The notes below the pieces were generated by a model. The model was not told the origin of the DNA and ran no database searches. It saw only the letters and a list, made by a program, of their open reading frames with translations. Shown here in pieces: positions 23,202-34,404 of a stretch of DNA of 64,000 nucleotides (its first letter is position 1; every line of letters starts with the position of its first letter). The stretch lies in assembly GCA_963853835.1 (NCBI GenBank), contig OY970832.1:26654208-26718207 (forward strand), given 5' to 3'. The position numbers and the translations under genes are program-made. Source of the DNA: Calendula officinalis. Its lineage: Eukaryota > Streptophyta > Magnoliopsida > Asterales > Asteraceae.

Positions 23202-23641
23202 TAGGGGTGTAAACGAGTCGAGTCGAGATGAGTTCCGCCAAGCTCGAGCTCGACTCGCCAACTAAAACTCGACTCGATACTCGACGAGATTCCATTTTTA
23301 AGCTCGAACTCGACTTGGTAAAAGCTCGATAATTTCGAGCTCGACTCGACTTGAATTTTTTTTGATTTTTTAAAAGTTTACTTATTTGTTGTAAATATGT
23401 ATATGGAAAAGGGTAAAAAGGTAATTATGTATATGGAAAAAGGTAAAAATGTAATTTTATAAAAACTCAATAAGGCTCACGAGCCTATTGAGCTGTGTAT
23501 TTTGGAACTCGAACTCGACTCGAAGCCCTACTCGAGCAGCTCGAGCTCTAGCTCGACTCGATTCACAACGAGTCGATTCCGAATATTCTTCGAGTCGGTC
23601 TCGAGTAACTCACGAGCTGTCTCGACTTAATTACACCCCTA
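23202..23641. mobile_element. hAT-type MITE filled with CTCGACTCG repeats
   Basis: The ends are TAGGGGTGTAA and TTACACCCCTA. The flanking 8-mers TCCGTAAT (23194-23201) and TCCGTAAC (23642-23649) match at seven of eight positions. The interior is variants of GAGCTCGACTCG that fold back on each other. Confidence 0.88.
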
Positions 23642-24130
23642 TCCGTAACCCTTCGTAATTGGAATTCAATTCCATTACGGAGGGATATTTGTATGAACTC
23701 TTCCTTTCGTAATTCAATTCCTACTTAATTTCAAAATATATTATTCGTTGTAATTGAAATTCTTCCCAACACCCTATGAATTCAGTTACGTTCCTTTATA
23801 ACAGAATTACCGAAATCAATAAAGAAATGGACTTTTGAGTAGTCACACATTATCTTTTTTCTCCTCATGCTGCTACATACAGTATTCTGTATTCATAGGG
23901 TAGTGAAAGCATGTGTAATTAAACTGGTATTAACCGTGACATAATCAACACATTCAGTTTTTGCCAAATTTGTGTGACGTCCGCTGACAAATCCATCTGA
24001 CATTCTACTGATATATTCATCTTAACAATACTCTTTTTTTTTTTCAGTTAATGAAAAGTTAAAAGGGGGTAAATCAATTTTGGGCTGGGAGGGAAATGGA
24101 AATATATTTTGAGTTTGATGAAAATTAATA

Positions 24131-24442
24131 CTACTTCCGTACCAAAATAAGTGATACATTTGAAAAACACAGTTTTTGAGATAAAATATTAAAAAATAGT
24201 TTAAAATAGATTAAAGTGGATACTTAGTGAAAAATGAGTTTCACTTTTTTCGAATAAAGTGATATTAATGTTGTTTAAAAGTAAAAGTAAGGGTAAACGG
24301 GTAATTTCATTTCATTAAAGTAGATAATTAGTGGAGAAATTGTCCCACTTTTTTACTAAATAAGTTAAGTTTTAAAAGTGTATCACTTATTTTGATCCAC
24401 CCCTAAATAGAAATTGTATCACTTATTTTGATACGGAGGTAG
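24131..24442. mobile_element. Stowaway-type MITE
   Basis: 312 bp between TA dinucleotides, with ends CTACTTCCGTACCAAAATAAG-like and its complement. The right end carries a second internal copy of the GTATCACTTATTTTGAT word. Confidence 0.9.
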
Positions 24443-25061
24443 TAGAAGTTTTGAAAATTCATTCCATAATGAGCAATATTTTATAGAAGTTTTGAAAATT
24501 TGTTCCGTCATCAGCAAAAAAAATTAGTGAAATACATACCATAGCATACATTTTTTAGTTTTGTATAACACAACAACCTTTAACAATTGTTTATGATTAT
24601 CATGGTGATGATTATGAAAGGCTTTAACCCGTAACTTGAAAATCTTCCTAACAAGCTTGAGCATACTAATTGCATGATGAAATTGACTGCATTACCACTT
24701 ATTTTAGGTACAAATTCGGTGTATGATTACCTAATTATAACCAACAAATCCCAAAAATTAAAACAAAAAAGAAAACAAAAAATCCCTCCCTCATCGCCCC
24801 TCGACGAACCCCGTAACGGACGTGAAAATACTCTTACGTTTTCTATTAACATATTTAATTTGGGTGAAAATTATATATATCTAACAATAAACTTGGAGTG
24901 ATGGACTCTATGATAGGAAATCCTAACTTTCTACTACTATGTAGTGTGACCGACTGAACAAGGCCACATGTAGTGGTTGTTTGTGGTTCGAATTTGGGAT
25001 AACACGCCAAATCGGCAAATCTCCCAATCTATCCATCTCAATGTGAAAGTAATAATTTTTA

Positions 25062-25516
25062 GAGTAAACACGGATGGTCCTTTAAGTTTATAGTAAATTT
25101 CACAAATGCTCTTTTAGTTTCAAAAATTACACCGATGATCCTTAATTCTGAAAGGTTTTTCACCGATGGTCTTTTACACTAACTGACGTTAATTTTTTCT
25201 GTTAACTTACCCCATGTGCAATGACATGAGGGTAAAAAAGTCATTTTTCATTTCTTTTTCATTCTTAAATTAATTCTTTATCTTAAATAAAAGTTTTTAG
25301 TTTTAGAATAGAAAGAAAAGAAATGAAAAATGACTTTTTTACCCTCATGTGCATCGCACATGGGGTAAGTTAACAGAAAAAATTAACGTCAGTTAGTGTA
25401 AAGGGCCATCGGTGAAAAACTTTTCAGAATTAAGGACCATTGATGTAATTTTTGAAACTAAAGGACCATTTGTGAGAATTTCTATAAACTTAAAGGACCA
25501 TCCGTGTAATTTACTC
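25062..25516. mobile_element. Mutator-like MITE with perfect 9-bp duplication
   Basis: Long inverted repeats run inward from GAGTAAACACGGATGGTCC at the left and GGACCATCCGTGTAATTTACTC at the right. The words GACGTTAATTTTTTCTGTTA and CACATGGGGTAAGTTAACAG pair further inside. The 9-mer TAATTTTTA flanks both sides (25053-25061, 25517-25525). Confidence 0.92.
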
Positions 25517-25993
25517 TAATTTTTATTTTTATTTGTCTCACGATACATCCGAAATTACTCGGAGCATATTAATTTTTACTAAATAAAAAAATAAAAATTC
25601 TTCATAAAGTTAAAAATAAAAGTTTTTTAGACTTTGAGAGAAAAATAGGAAAAATAAATAATATGAGAGATAGTGACAACTGACGAGAGAAAACGTATGA
25701 TGCTATTTTGAGGCCAATTTTGAGAAGGGTGTTGAATACGTGTTAATAATGTGTTAAAGTACAAACTAAGAGCATTAGGTACAACTAATGAATCCATGTA
25801 ATGCGGCGGTGGGTACCCTGAAGGCAAATAACCCGTAACTACATATTGTGCCAAGTAAATGTCATTTGATTACACACCTACTGGAAGGATCAGAGAATAA
25901 ATTGGCATTTTTGTGTACGTAATATGCGTCGTTTAAATTATAAATGAGGGTGTTGGGTTCTGTAGATGTTAAAGGTTATATTTATTAGTTTTT

Positions 25994-26170
25994 GGAATAA
26001 AGCAAAGTAAGTAAGTGGCTGAAGTGGTTAACACACATGCGTAACTCCCAAATGGTCACTGGTTCGAATCCCCTAAGCTGCGTTTTTAACATTTTATCTT
26101 GTTTAAGATATTTCTCAAAGTAGAAAGAGAGATTAAGACCTTCTAAAAGTAGTAGGCATAAATGCTTTAA
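25994..26170 (+). repeat. tRNA-derived SINE
   Basis: It has an A-box-like TGGCTGAAGTGG, a perfect B-box GGTTCGAATCC at 26061-26071, and a tRNA-unrelated body containing TTAAGATATTTCTCAAAGTAGAAA and AAGACCTTCTAAA. The whole unit aligns with the minus-strand copy at 40178-40364, so this is a dispersed family and not a tRNA gene. Confidence 0.75.
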
Positions 26171-26186
26171 TAGTAGTATAGATAAC

Positions 26187-26510
26187 GAGCCCCCTCGCCA
26201 TCTCCATTTTGTAGAGGTGGCATCCACGCCGGCTTGCTCCTTCCTCGCCACCACACTGCTCGTTGGGTGAGTGAGGCCCTAAGTCAAAAGTTTGGCGAGG
26301 CCGACGAAGAGAGAGAGGGATTTTGGGGTGTTTTTATTGGGTAATGGGTATTTTAGTGGGTTCTTAAAAAAATATTTTAGGTTAAGTTATGATAAAGTGA
26401 GTATTTGAGTTTTAAAATGTGAAATGTGAAATGATAATTTGACGTTGAGGTGACGCTGATTTGACATTCCAACTTGAGCTACCATACCTGGTGCACTAAA
26501 CACCATCTCA
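26187..26510. mobile_element. Harbinger-like MITE remnant
   Basis: The stretch AAAATGTGAAATGTGAAATG, then GACGTTGAGGTGACG, is the reverse complement of the left end of the Harbinger-like remnant at 6232-6310. It ends near GGTGCAC followed by TAA, a possible 3-bp target. The left boundary is unclear. No coding sequence. Confidence 0.4.
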
Positions 26511-26854
26511 CAACCAAAATGACTGCTTCCAACTTTTTTTTTTATTTTAGAATTCATAGTTATAGCTGATTTTAAAACTATAAATATTACTTTTGACACT
26601 ACAATTATTGAATATAAAATCACATCGTATAATTATCACATTATGTGTTATTAATGAAAAATATATAATTTTCTTTAAAAAAAATAATAAAAAAATTAAT
26701 AAACAATAAAAAAAGTTTTTAAAAAAGAAATAACCAAACTACCCTTCCACGTAAAAAATATGTGATTAATCTTGACCACTAATTATAATAGTTGAGATAC
26801 AAATATTAAGAACTATTTTAAATATTTCACTATAACTTATTCTGATCTTTATTA

Positions 26855-27168
26855 CTACCTCTGTATCAAAATAAGTGATACACTTTCTATTTTATTATAA
26901 ATCAAAATAAGTGATACATTTCCAAAACTTACATTATTTGGTAAAAAAATGAGACTCATTCTTCACTAACTATCTATTCTAATAAAGTGAAATTACCCTT
27001 TTACCATTATTTTTATTTTTAAAAATCATTAAAATCATTTTATTCAAAAGAAGTGGGACACGTTCTTTACTAACTAGTCACTTTAATTTATCTTAAACTA
27101 TTTTTTAATCTTTTACCTCAAAAATCATGTTTTTCCCAAATGTATCACTTATTTTGATACAGATGTAA
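26855..27168. mobile_element. Stowaway-type MITE
   Basis: 314 bp between TA dinucleotides, with CTACCTCTGTATC at the left and GATACAGATGTAA at the right. It is in the opposite orientation to the copy at 24131-24442. The duplicated CAAAATAAGTGATACA word is at the left end here. Confidence 0.9.
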
Positions 27169-27340
27169 TATAAAAATCAACATTATATCGTTTATTTTGA
27201 ATCCGAAAAAGTATCAAAGATTCGATGGACAAATCTTGACAGTTGCATAAAAAAGAAAGTAAATTGAACATGGCTTGAAATTGTTGGCACGTAAAAGGAC
27301 TACGATTCTCCCTGGTCAACACGTAGTGTCCCTCTGTGGG

Positions 27341-27348
27341 TATAAATA
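27341..27348 (+). promoter_or_regulatory. TATA box of the 27455 gene
   Basis: TATAAATA lies 114 bp before the ATG. The leader between them is CT-rich (CCATTAACCTCTCTCTTCC), as usual for plant 5' leaders. Confidence 0.75.
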
Positions 27349-27454
27349 GACCCTACATCCGCAACCTCCATTAACCTCTCTCTTCCAGATCTTTCATAGA
27401 TCTAGAGAGCGAGCCAAATACACAGAGAGAGAAATCAGGGCTTCAAGTTCAACA

Positions 27455-27787
27455 ATGGCGTCTGGAACTGCCGGAGATGGAATGTTCGGGAACGTATTCG
27501 GAGGATGCATTTCCAGCGACGACATCGGTATTGAGTGGAGGCCGTACCACCGCAACTGCAGCTGCGCTCTTCATAAATCCGGCGAAAAACATTGCCCTCA
27601 CGCTTCTTCTCCCAAAGTCTCGTTTCCGATCAGGCGATCGTGGAGCGAAGGTTGTTTGATGGCGATGGCGGCATCCGGTGCACCTTCTCCTGGTTCTTCC
27701 CCCTGCTATCCTTCTTCACCGGCGCCGTCAGCACCTGTCACGGCGAGATTGCCGCCGCATGCTCCAAATCGTCAGCTGAAGCATTAG
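27455..27787 (+). CDS. Small conserved plant protein, RPYHRNC/SWSEG family (function unknown)
   Basis: A 110-residue protein. Residues about 28-43 read EWRPYHRNCSCALHKS, and about 60-71 SFPIRRSWSEGC; both motifs are conserved in a small family of uncharacterised plant proteins (Arabidopsis AT1G67910 is the relative I recall). The cysteine/histidine pattern CxC...H might bind metal, but this is a guess. The C-terminal 40 residues are Ala/Ser/Pro-rich. There is no signal peptide or membrane segment. A clear TATA box, a CT-rich leader and the motif conservation support the frame; overlapping frames at 27477 and 27592 are shadows. No intron is needed. It lies alone between MITEs, and a family member sits at 42125-42376. 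Confidence 0.85.
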   Translation: MASGTAGDGMFGNVFGGCISSDDIGIEWRPYHRNCSCALHKSGEKHCPHASSPKVSFPIRRSWSEGCLMAMAASGAPSPGSSPCYPSSPAPSAPVTARLPPHAPNRQLKH

Positions 27788-28079
27788 ATTTCTTGTGTGC
27801 TTATGAGGTTTGAAGATCTGTTAGGTTTTCTTCATGTTCTAGGTTGGATTGATGAGATAATTTGGGGAAAAATCAAATCAAATCAAATCAAATTGGAATC
27901 ATGTACATCCTTTCTTCATAATAGTATTAGTATAGTTTCTAGTAGCCGATCTGTCATGTTTTTGTGTGATCAATTGAGAAAGTCTCATCTCTTAACATGT
28001 AGAGTAATAAATTTTTTCATCTGTCCTAAATTTATCAATTTTCTTTTTCCATTTTGCATCTAATAAATACTTTTCAATT

Positions 28080-29679
28080 TGTGGATTGCCTTATTCTTTT
28101 CTTTTAATTTTAAAGTGTATTATTGTTATAAGTGCTTACCGAAAGTTGAGTATATGCTGGTGATGCACAAATCCGTAAATATTTACTTAGATAAGCATTG
28201 AATCCGTAATTTTTAGGTAGTTAAATGACTACCAAATGGTTGTGAATTGCCATATTCAATTTTATAAAAATGGGATTTCAGTTTTACATATATTTTTACT
28301 ATTCAAAATAAACGAAATCAAATGTTTTATGATTTTACTCGACTTAAATTAGTAAATTACAATTTTATTTGTTGTTGATCAAATATATACTTAGTAACCA
28401 TTTTCATGTAGTCTTAATCAAAGTGATTAATGTAATAACACTGATTAATATCTTTACATATGATGCTCTTGTGTTTGTATAATGATCCTGATTTTATATT
28501 ATGATAACGATAATTGGTTAAGATTTTAAGACATGAATTTTGATTGAATTAGGAATTTATACATTAGTTTATAAAAAACTACTTTCTATCGACGAAAAAT
28601 ATAACTTTCTTTATGCATTTAGTAATTTTTTTAAAGAATTCTTTATTGACGAAAAATATAAATTTTTTTATGCATTTAGTAATTTTTTAAAGAGAAAAAG
28701 AAGGCAAATAACATGAAGGTGTTTTTCCCTTTTATTTTAATAAAGTTTGTCCACTTGTCCATTCCAGCCTAAACCACCTCGAATTCTCCGCGTCTTTGGC
28801 TGTATACGACTGACAACCTTTTTGTATAAATTAAGATATTTTTGTTAGGCTCCCAAGTTTGGAAAAAAATAATATTATTATTCGTGTAATCATATTTCGA
28901 TTAAATCTAAATCAGTCGGTTGAAGAATAACTTTCTTAACAGCGATAGGAAAAAGCCTAAAATACAAACGGATCTGGTCGGGTGGACTCATTAGCAACAC
29001 CACGTAAATGTAGATAAAAAAATGGATCGGACACTAAATCGGTTTTCTTACCTGTTCATTAAACGGTCAGATTCAGTTTAAGAGTATACATTAGACCGGT
29101 GCTATCAACACTTTCGGTTGAGTTTGCTTGAATCGTTGGCACCACTACTTCGGGTTTTCTTCAGTTGTTTTTGCTTCGGTAACTGAAGTGGTAAGCGACG
29201 AGATTTGTGGATTATTAGTGGTATTGATATATTTTGTTTTGTGTGTATTTTATGGATATAATATTAAGTGTAACATTATTGTTGGTATGTATGTGTTAGT
29301 TGGAATATCAACTGACGTGACACGTGACCTTGATTTGATAAAAAATGAAAATGTTAGTTGGTGTCACGATTGGGAATATCAAAAATTGATTGGGAATATA
29401 AACCGAACGAATTGTCTTATTTATTAAATTATTTGGTGGTTGTTTGCCCTATTATGTTCAATTCATTAGCAAAGTGCCAAAGTCTGATAGTTCAGTCTGA
29501 TGTTCGTTCGCTTTGGTATTTAGTTTGTTTGCTAATTATGTTCAACACATCCATTAATTACAAATGACGTTCCTTCATTACACTCATTAGCAGTTCATCG
29601 ATTTTTTGTCCTCAATGTTCCTGAAACCTTTCCTTAATAGTTGCATGTCTAATTTCAGTGTTAAATGTTACAATATATA
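28080..29679. other. Unassigned AT-rich sequence with a short tandem duplication
   Basis: Two copies of GACGAAAAATATAA, then TTTATGCATTTAGTAATTTT, lie about 58 bp apart at 28590-28695. Frames at 29128 and 29358 are hydrophobic but match nothing I know. No gene is claimed. Confidence 0.4.
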
Positions 29680-29942
29680 CTCCCTGTCCCACAAAAACTT
29701 CTTATTTCACTCTAAATTTTTGTCCCATAAAAAACTTCTCATTTCTCACATTTGATGGGCTCCAAATAATAAAAAAACTATTATTACTAAAGACCCTACC
29801 ACTAATAGACCACTAATTATCTTTCTCTCTCCAATCCAACCTTATATTTTAGTCAAAAGTATTATCAATGACCCCACCACTAACCATCACTTAAAAACTT
29901 GTGCAAAAGTCAAATGAGAAGTTTTTTGAATGACGGAGGGAG
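29680..29942. mobile_element. Stowaway-type MITE (CTCCCTCCGTC subfamily)
   Basis: 263 bp between TA at 29678-29679 and TA at 29943-29944. The ends are CTCCCTGTCCCAC and GACGGAGGGAG. The inner words AACTTCTTATTT and AAATGAGAAGTTTTTTG pair. This is a different subfamily from the 313-bp copies elsewhere in the window. Confidence 0.9.
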
Positions 29943-29944
29943 TA

Positions 29945-30476
29945 CTTAATTAATTTGTTAAAGTTCAATATATGTTTAAAAACCATAATCGTATTACAAT
30001 ATTTTGTTCTAAGAGGGCAAGGTATTGTCGGGCCAAAGCCACGCCAAGGGCATTTGGCGGCGCCAAAACCAATACTGCTAATCTCGTCAAACACTTGCCA
30101 TCGACCCATCGTTAATATCTTGGTGGGATTTTAAATATGTTTGTGTGTGTATTTTTTTTATTTATTTGTGTAATTGATTTAAGGTATTTTTGTAGGTTTT
30201 AAAAGGGTATTAAATAATGTTATACAAAGAGAGGGTAAACTTATAATGTGTGCTAAAACTATGTTAATTAAAGAGACATCTTTGCCTTCAAAATGGGTTT
30301 AACCACACCTTGTGACACTTACCTCTTTGGCTCTTTCCCGTGTAGTGAAAATGAAGAACCTAGGGAAAGAGTACGAAAATCAAACAACCAAAGTTTTAAA
30401 ATACAAAATTCTTCAAATTATGGTCTTTCCGTCACTAGCGACATAACCCTTTTAGGCCGCTTAATGCCCGATGCCA
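29945..30476. other. Unassigned sequence between two transposons
   Basis: A GC-richer patch at 30010-30110 (GGCGCCAAAACC words) resembles a MITE end, but no partner was found. Nothing else is recognised. Confidence 0.35.
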
Positions 30477-30479
30477 TTA

Positions 30480-31326
30480 GACCGGTGTCAATGGTGACGA
30501 CAACTGACGCCGTCAGTTGCTGCCAACTCAGCGCAACGTCAGCAGACAAACTAACTAACACTAAACTGACGTACTCATGCCAACAGCACTCCGTCACTTC
30601 ACCAACTTTAATTAATTTACTTTCTTTTTAATTAAAACAAAAATATAACTAAAACATAAATAAAAAAAACATTACAATAATTTAAAAACATAAAAAAAAA
30701 ATTAAAAAAAATACAATAATTTAAAAACATAAATTAACGTTGGCGGAAATTTGGTGGGAGTTGCGAAATGTGGTCGACTAGTGCATTGTGAAGTCTATGA
30801 TGCGTTGCTTGATCCCGTAGTTCTTTGGCCATTCGAGCGTGTGTTGCAACTCTCTCATTCCACGAGCGTTGCGGCGTGTTTGCCGGGTTATCCATATACG
30901 TCTCCTCAAGTGGACACATGTTGCGACCGTTATCCTCAATTATCATGTTGTGTAAAATTATACAACAATACATGATTCGACTTATTTTATTGACGCTATA
31001 TGGTCTTGCTGGGTTTTTAAGGATTTGCCAACGTCCTTGCAACACACCGAATGCTCGTTCAATGGCGACCATTTCCTCGGCATTGTAAGAATTGGCTATC
31101 GTCAAAATAACTTCCAAATCGGAATCATATTCGGTAGAGGAATCAGAAACATTAGACATTTTGTAAGTATGGTTTGGTGGGAGAAGAGAAAATTTTTGTT
31201 GTGAAAATTATAGAATGAGAGTGGGGTATATATATAACGGTCATATGACCGTTGAAAAAAAAATAATAAAAAAAAAATTGAAAAATCAACCGGCGGTACC
31301 CCACCGGCGAACCGTTGGCACCGGTC
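30480..31326 (-). mobile_element. PIF/Harbinger deletion derivative
   Basis: Candidate terminal repeats are GACCGGTGTCAATGG at the left and CCGTTGGCACCGGTC at the right, flanked by TTA (30477-30479) and TTT (31327-31329). It carries a short minus-strand fusion frame of the Harbinger transposase (30734-31159). The middle of the transposase is missing, so the element cannot move alone. Confidence 0.7.
30734..31159 (-). CDS. Internally deleted Harbinger (HARBI1/ALP1-like) transposase, open fusion frame
   Basis: The 141-residue frame starts with about 32 acidic residues (MSNVSDSSTEYDSD...) of transposase N-terminus type. It then jumps directly to the C-terminal part of the DDE nuclease fold: ERAFGVLQGRWQIL, RPYSVNKISRIMYCCIILHN and MIIEDNG. 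Full plant Harbinger nucleases have over 300 residues, so the catalytic core with the first acidic residues has been lost, yet the fusion stays in frame. The C-terminus (ARMAKELRDQATHHRLHNALVDH) is helical. It may be untranslated, or could act as a truncated partner; the sequence does not tell. Confidence 0.7.
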   Translation of the reverse strand: MSNVSDSSTEYDSDLEVILTIANSYNAEEMVAIERAFGVLQGRWQILKNPARPYSVNKISRIMYCCIILHNMIIEDNGRNMCPLEETYMDNPANTPQRSWNERVATHARMAKELRDQATHHRLHNALVDHISQLPPNFRQR

Positions 31327-31615
31327 TTTAAGGTACTCTCTCATTCAGTTCCTTTTAGGCTCTTATTATCAATTCTATTTGTCCCTTGCAAACTCATAAT
31401 AAAGCATCTACTCTCTCATGTCTCTATTTGCGTTCAAAGTCCCTTTTAGATTCTCCCTTCCAACTTCATATTTAGAGGAGCATTTATTCAGTTTCATCAC
31501 GAGTTTACGAATATACATATCATATTATAAACTAACATAATTTTTGCACTATATTTTATTTTTAAAAACAAAACAAAATGTTATTAAATAGTTGATCGTG
31601 TGAAATGTTACTATA

Positions 31616-31930
31616 CTTCCTCCGATTCAAAATAAGTGATACACTTTTGATTTCACGGTTTTTGAGGTAAAAAATTATAATGATAATTAAATTAAATTAA
31701 TTGGATGGTTAGTGGGGAATGAGTCCCACAGTTTTTAAATAAAGTGAGGTTAATGATGTTTAAAAGTAAAAAATAAGGGTAATGAGACCATTTCACTTTG
31801 TTAGAGTAGATAGTTAGTGGGTGTGGATCCCACTACTTCTTGCCAAATAAGGTAATTTTTCAAAGTGTATCACTTATTTTGAATCACCCCAAAAAAGGAA
31901 AGTGTATCACTTATTTTGAATCAGAGGAAG
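31616..31930. mobile_element. Stowaway-type MITE
   Basis: 315 bp between TA at 31614-31615 and TA at 31931-31932. Left end CTTCCTCCGATTCAAAATAA, right end complementary, with a second AGTGTATCACTTATTTTGAA word just inside the right end. Confidence 0.92.
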
Positions 31931-31932
31931 TA

Positions 31933-32324
31933 AGTAATTTCTTACACCTCTTTGCATCTTTCACCTATCTTGAGACTTCATATTACAAGGCAATCACAAA
32001 ATCCCATAAGACCGCTACCAACGGTACTGTCGGTTGGCTAGGAACAGTGGTCGGTTTACCGACACTGTTTTTTGTATTTCTATTTTACCTTTATAGTTAA
32101 ATATAATTACTTATTTATTTTTGTGCCATACGAACATGCCAACACCAACACGAAAGCCAATAGGGTACATTGCATGTCTTAGTTTTCTTTTGGAATAGCA
32201 GGCATTGCAAATTTGCAATATGACATGTGCATTTCCGCATGTTGGGGGTTGGGCTTTATGTCTCTCTCAAAGTCTGTATGGTTAGTAAATTATCTTTGAG
32301 TTCGCCCCTTTTCTTGGTGTATTT
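31933..32324. other. Unassigned sequence
   Basis: The frame starting at 31840 crosses the Stowaway end and is not a gene. A GGTTGGCTAGGAACAGTGGT stretch near 32030 has no match I recognise. Confidence 0.35.
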
Positions 32325-33613
32325 AATACTACCCGTAATGATAGGTTTGGTTATCGGTATAATAATAGCGTTGAGAAACGTCAAGAAGGTCCAATATTTT
32401 TGCGTAGTCTCGAGTAAGAAATTTCAACCATTGATCAATAAGATCTAATGATCAATATTAATCACGTATTTTATACATGAAGGGATATTTTGGTCATTTG
32501 ACCCTTAAAATATGTGATTAATCAATGGTTGAGATTTGTTCCTTGGGACTTCATAAAAATCAAGGACTTCCTTAAACACAACTCTAATAGCGTTATATTA
32601 ACTTCTTTTTTTTCATATCAAATAAATAACCAAACTCCCCGTAGTGATAACTAAAGTCACACAAGTTAATTATCAAAGCATAAAGTACAACACTTTATTC
32701 GTAACACAACAAACACCCATTTCATAAGAAATCTGATCGCCTAAGCGACCAAAATCCACATAAAAAATGAAAGGGGGGATACACCAGCTTTGGTCATATT
32801 ATGGGATGGTACCCGTAAATCCGTAATGGTAGGTTTGGTTATCCGTATAACATTAGTGAAATACTCCGTATTAAGTTTTTTTTTCATATCAAACATATAA
32901 CCGCGTAATGGTAACCAAAGTCACACCAATTGATTATCAAAGCATAAAGTACAACACTTTATTCATAACACAACAAACACCCATTTCACAAGAAATCTAA
33001 TCGCCTAAGCGACCAAAATCCACATAAAAAATGAAAGGGGGGGATACACCAGCTTTGGTCACATTGTGGAATGGTACCCGTAGATCCGTAATGGTAGGTT
33101 TAGTTATCGGTATAACATTAGTGTTATACTCCGTATTAAGTTTTTTTTTCATATCAAATATATAACCGAACTCCCCGTAATGGTAACCAAAGTCACACCA
33201 ATTGATTATCAAAGCATAAAGTACAACACTTTATTCACAACACAACAAACACCCATTTCACAAGAAATCTGGTCACCTAAGCGACCAAAATCCACATAAA
33301 AAATGAAAGGGGGGACACACCAGCTTTGGTCACATTATGGGATGGTACCCGTAAATCCGTAATGGTAGGTTTGGTTATCGGTATAACATTAGTGTTATAT
33401 TCCGTATTAAGTTTTTTTTCATATCAAATATATAACCGAACTCCCCGTAATGGTAACCAAAGTCACACCAATTGATTATCAAAGTATAAAGTACAACACT
33501 TTATTCATAACACAACAAACACCCATTTCACAAAAAGTATGGTCGCCTAAGCGACCAAAACCCACATAAAAAATGAAAGGGGGGACACACCAGCTTTGAT
33601 CACATTATGGGAT
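32325..33613. repeat. Tandem array, about 267-bp unit, four copies
   Basis: The word CCGTAATGGTAGGTTTGGTT starts at 32821, 33086 and 33357, giving periods of 265 and 271 bp. A fourth, older copy (CCCGTAATGATAGG) starts near 32330 and is split by a MITE. Each unit contains CAACACTTTATTC, CGCCTAAGCGACC (self-complementary GGTCGC...GCGACC core), AATGAAAGGGGGG and CACCAGCTTTGGTCA. The array ends abruptly at GGGATGG (about 33613). Units are over 90% alike by eye. Confidence 0.9.
32373..32585. mobile_element. Mutator-like MITE inside the first tandem unit
   Basis: Flanking 9-mers AATAGCGTT (32364-32372 and 32586-32594) are identical, and one more base also matches. The ends are weak inverted repeats (GAGAAACGTCAAGAAGGTCC and a complement of GGACTTCCTTAAACACAACT). 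An inner pair ATTTCAACCATTGAT / ATCAATGGTTGAGATTT gives a hairpin. Confidence 0.72.
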
Positions 33614-33826
33614 GGACACATTGCTGGTCCTAAGGATTAACCTTTTGAGTTATATAATATTTAATCAATTATTATAAATAAATTTTTAATCATTTTAATT
33701 ATTTTGAATTTTACAAGAATGAACAATTTCAGAAATAAATAAGCCAATAATAAGTGTTTTCTTTGAGTTTTGATAATGATAGCTCTTAGAGCTGTTAATA
33801 ACAATAGATAAAGATTGAGCATTTAG

Positions 33827-33949
33827 AACCCAAAGCTTATAGTCTAGTAGTTATGATGGAAGGAGTAAGGTGTTGCCATGACCTATTGGTCATGGGTTCA
33901 AGTCCGTCGTGAACAATAAGAGTAGATTATGTGTCGTTAAAAAAAAAGA
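33827..33949 (+). repeat. tRNA-derived SINE with A tail
   Basis: A-box-like TAGTCTAGTAGTT at about 33840 and a B-box GGTTCAAGTCC at 33895-33905, then a short body ending in an eleven-base A run (33939-33949). No acceptor-stem pairing. Confidence 0.6.
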
Positions 33950-33954
33950 TTGAA

Positions 33955-34404
33955 CAGTTTTGATTTTGATTGGATGAGAAATTTGAATCTAACTAGAAAT
34001 AAGGAAAACAATTTAACTAATAGAAGAAATTATATTCATATGACAGAGTTTAGGCTAACCCCCGATTAGTTTAACCGGCTGCTCACAATCTTTCTTGGGC
34101 TTTGATGATATTTTGGTTAAGCTATTTTTAAAAAATATTTAAATAGAATATATACTTTATTTTTTGTTTGCAACACAAGAGTACCCTGATTGCATATTTT
34201 TTCTTAGAAGTATCAAATACATTAAAAAAATAAAAAATATATAAATTTTTAATACTATTTTCAGAAATTATGAAGGATTGCATGGATGGGCGACCTCGTG
34301 CTACATGCTAGGGGTCCGCCCTTGGTTGAAAGTACTTCATTATCTAATTAGCCCAAACCAAACAACCTTCCTTTTGTGCTACACTATCTCATGTTGTGAT
34401 GAAA
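33955..34404. other. Unassigned AT-rich sequence
   Basis: Nothing recognised. A short GC-rich piece at 34276-34325 (GATGGGCGACCTCGTGC) could belong to the following LINE but was not matched. Confidence 0.35.

Noticed and set aside
32325..33613. CRISPR-like array
   Set aside because: The unit is about 267 bp of continuous homologous sequence without unique spacers, in a plant nuclear context; it is an ordinary tandem repeat.
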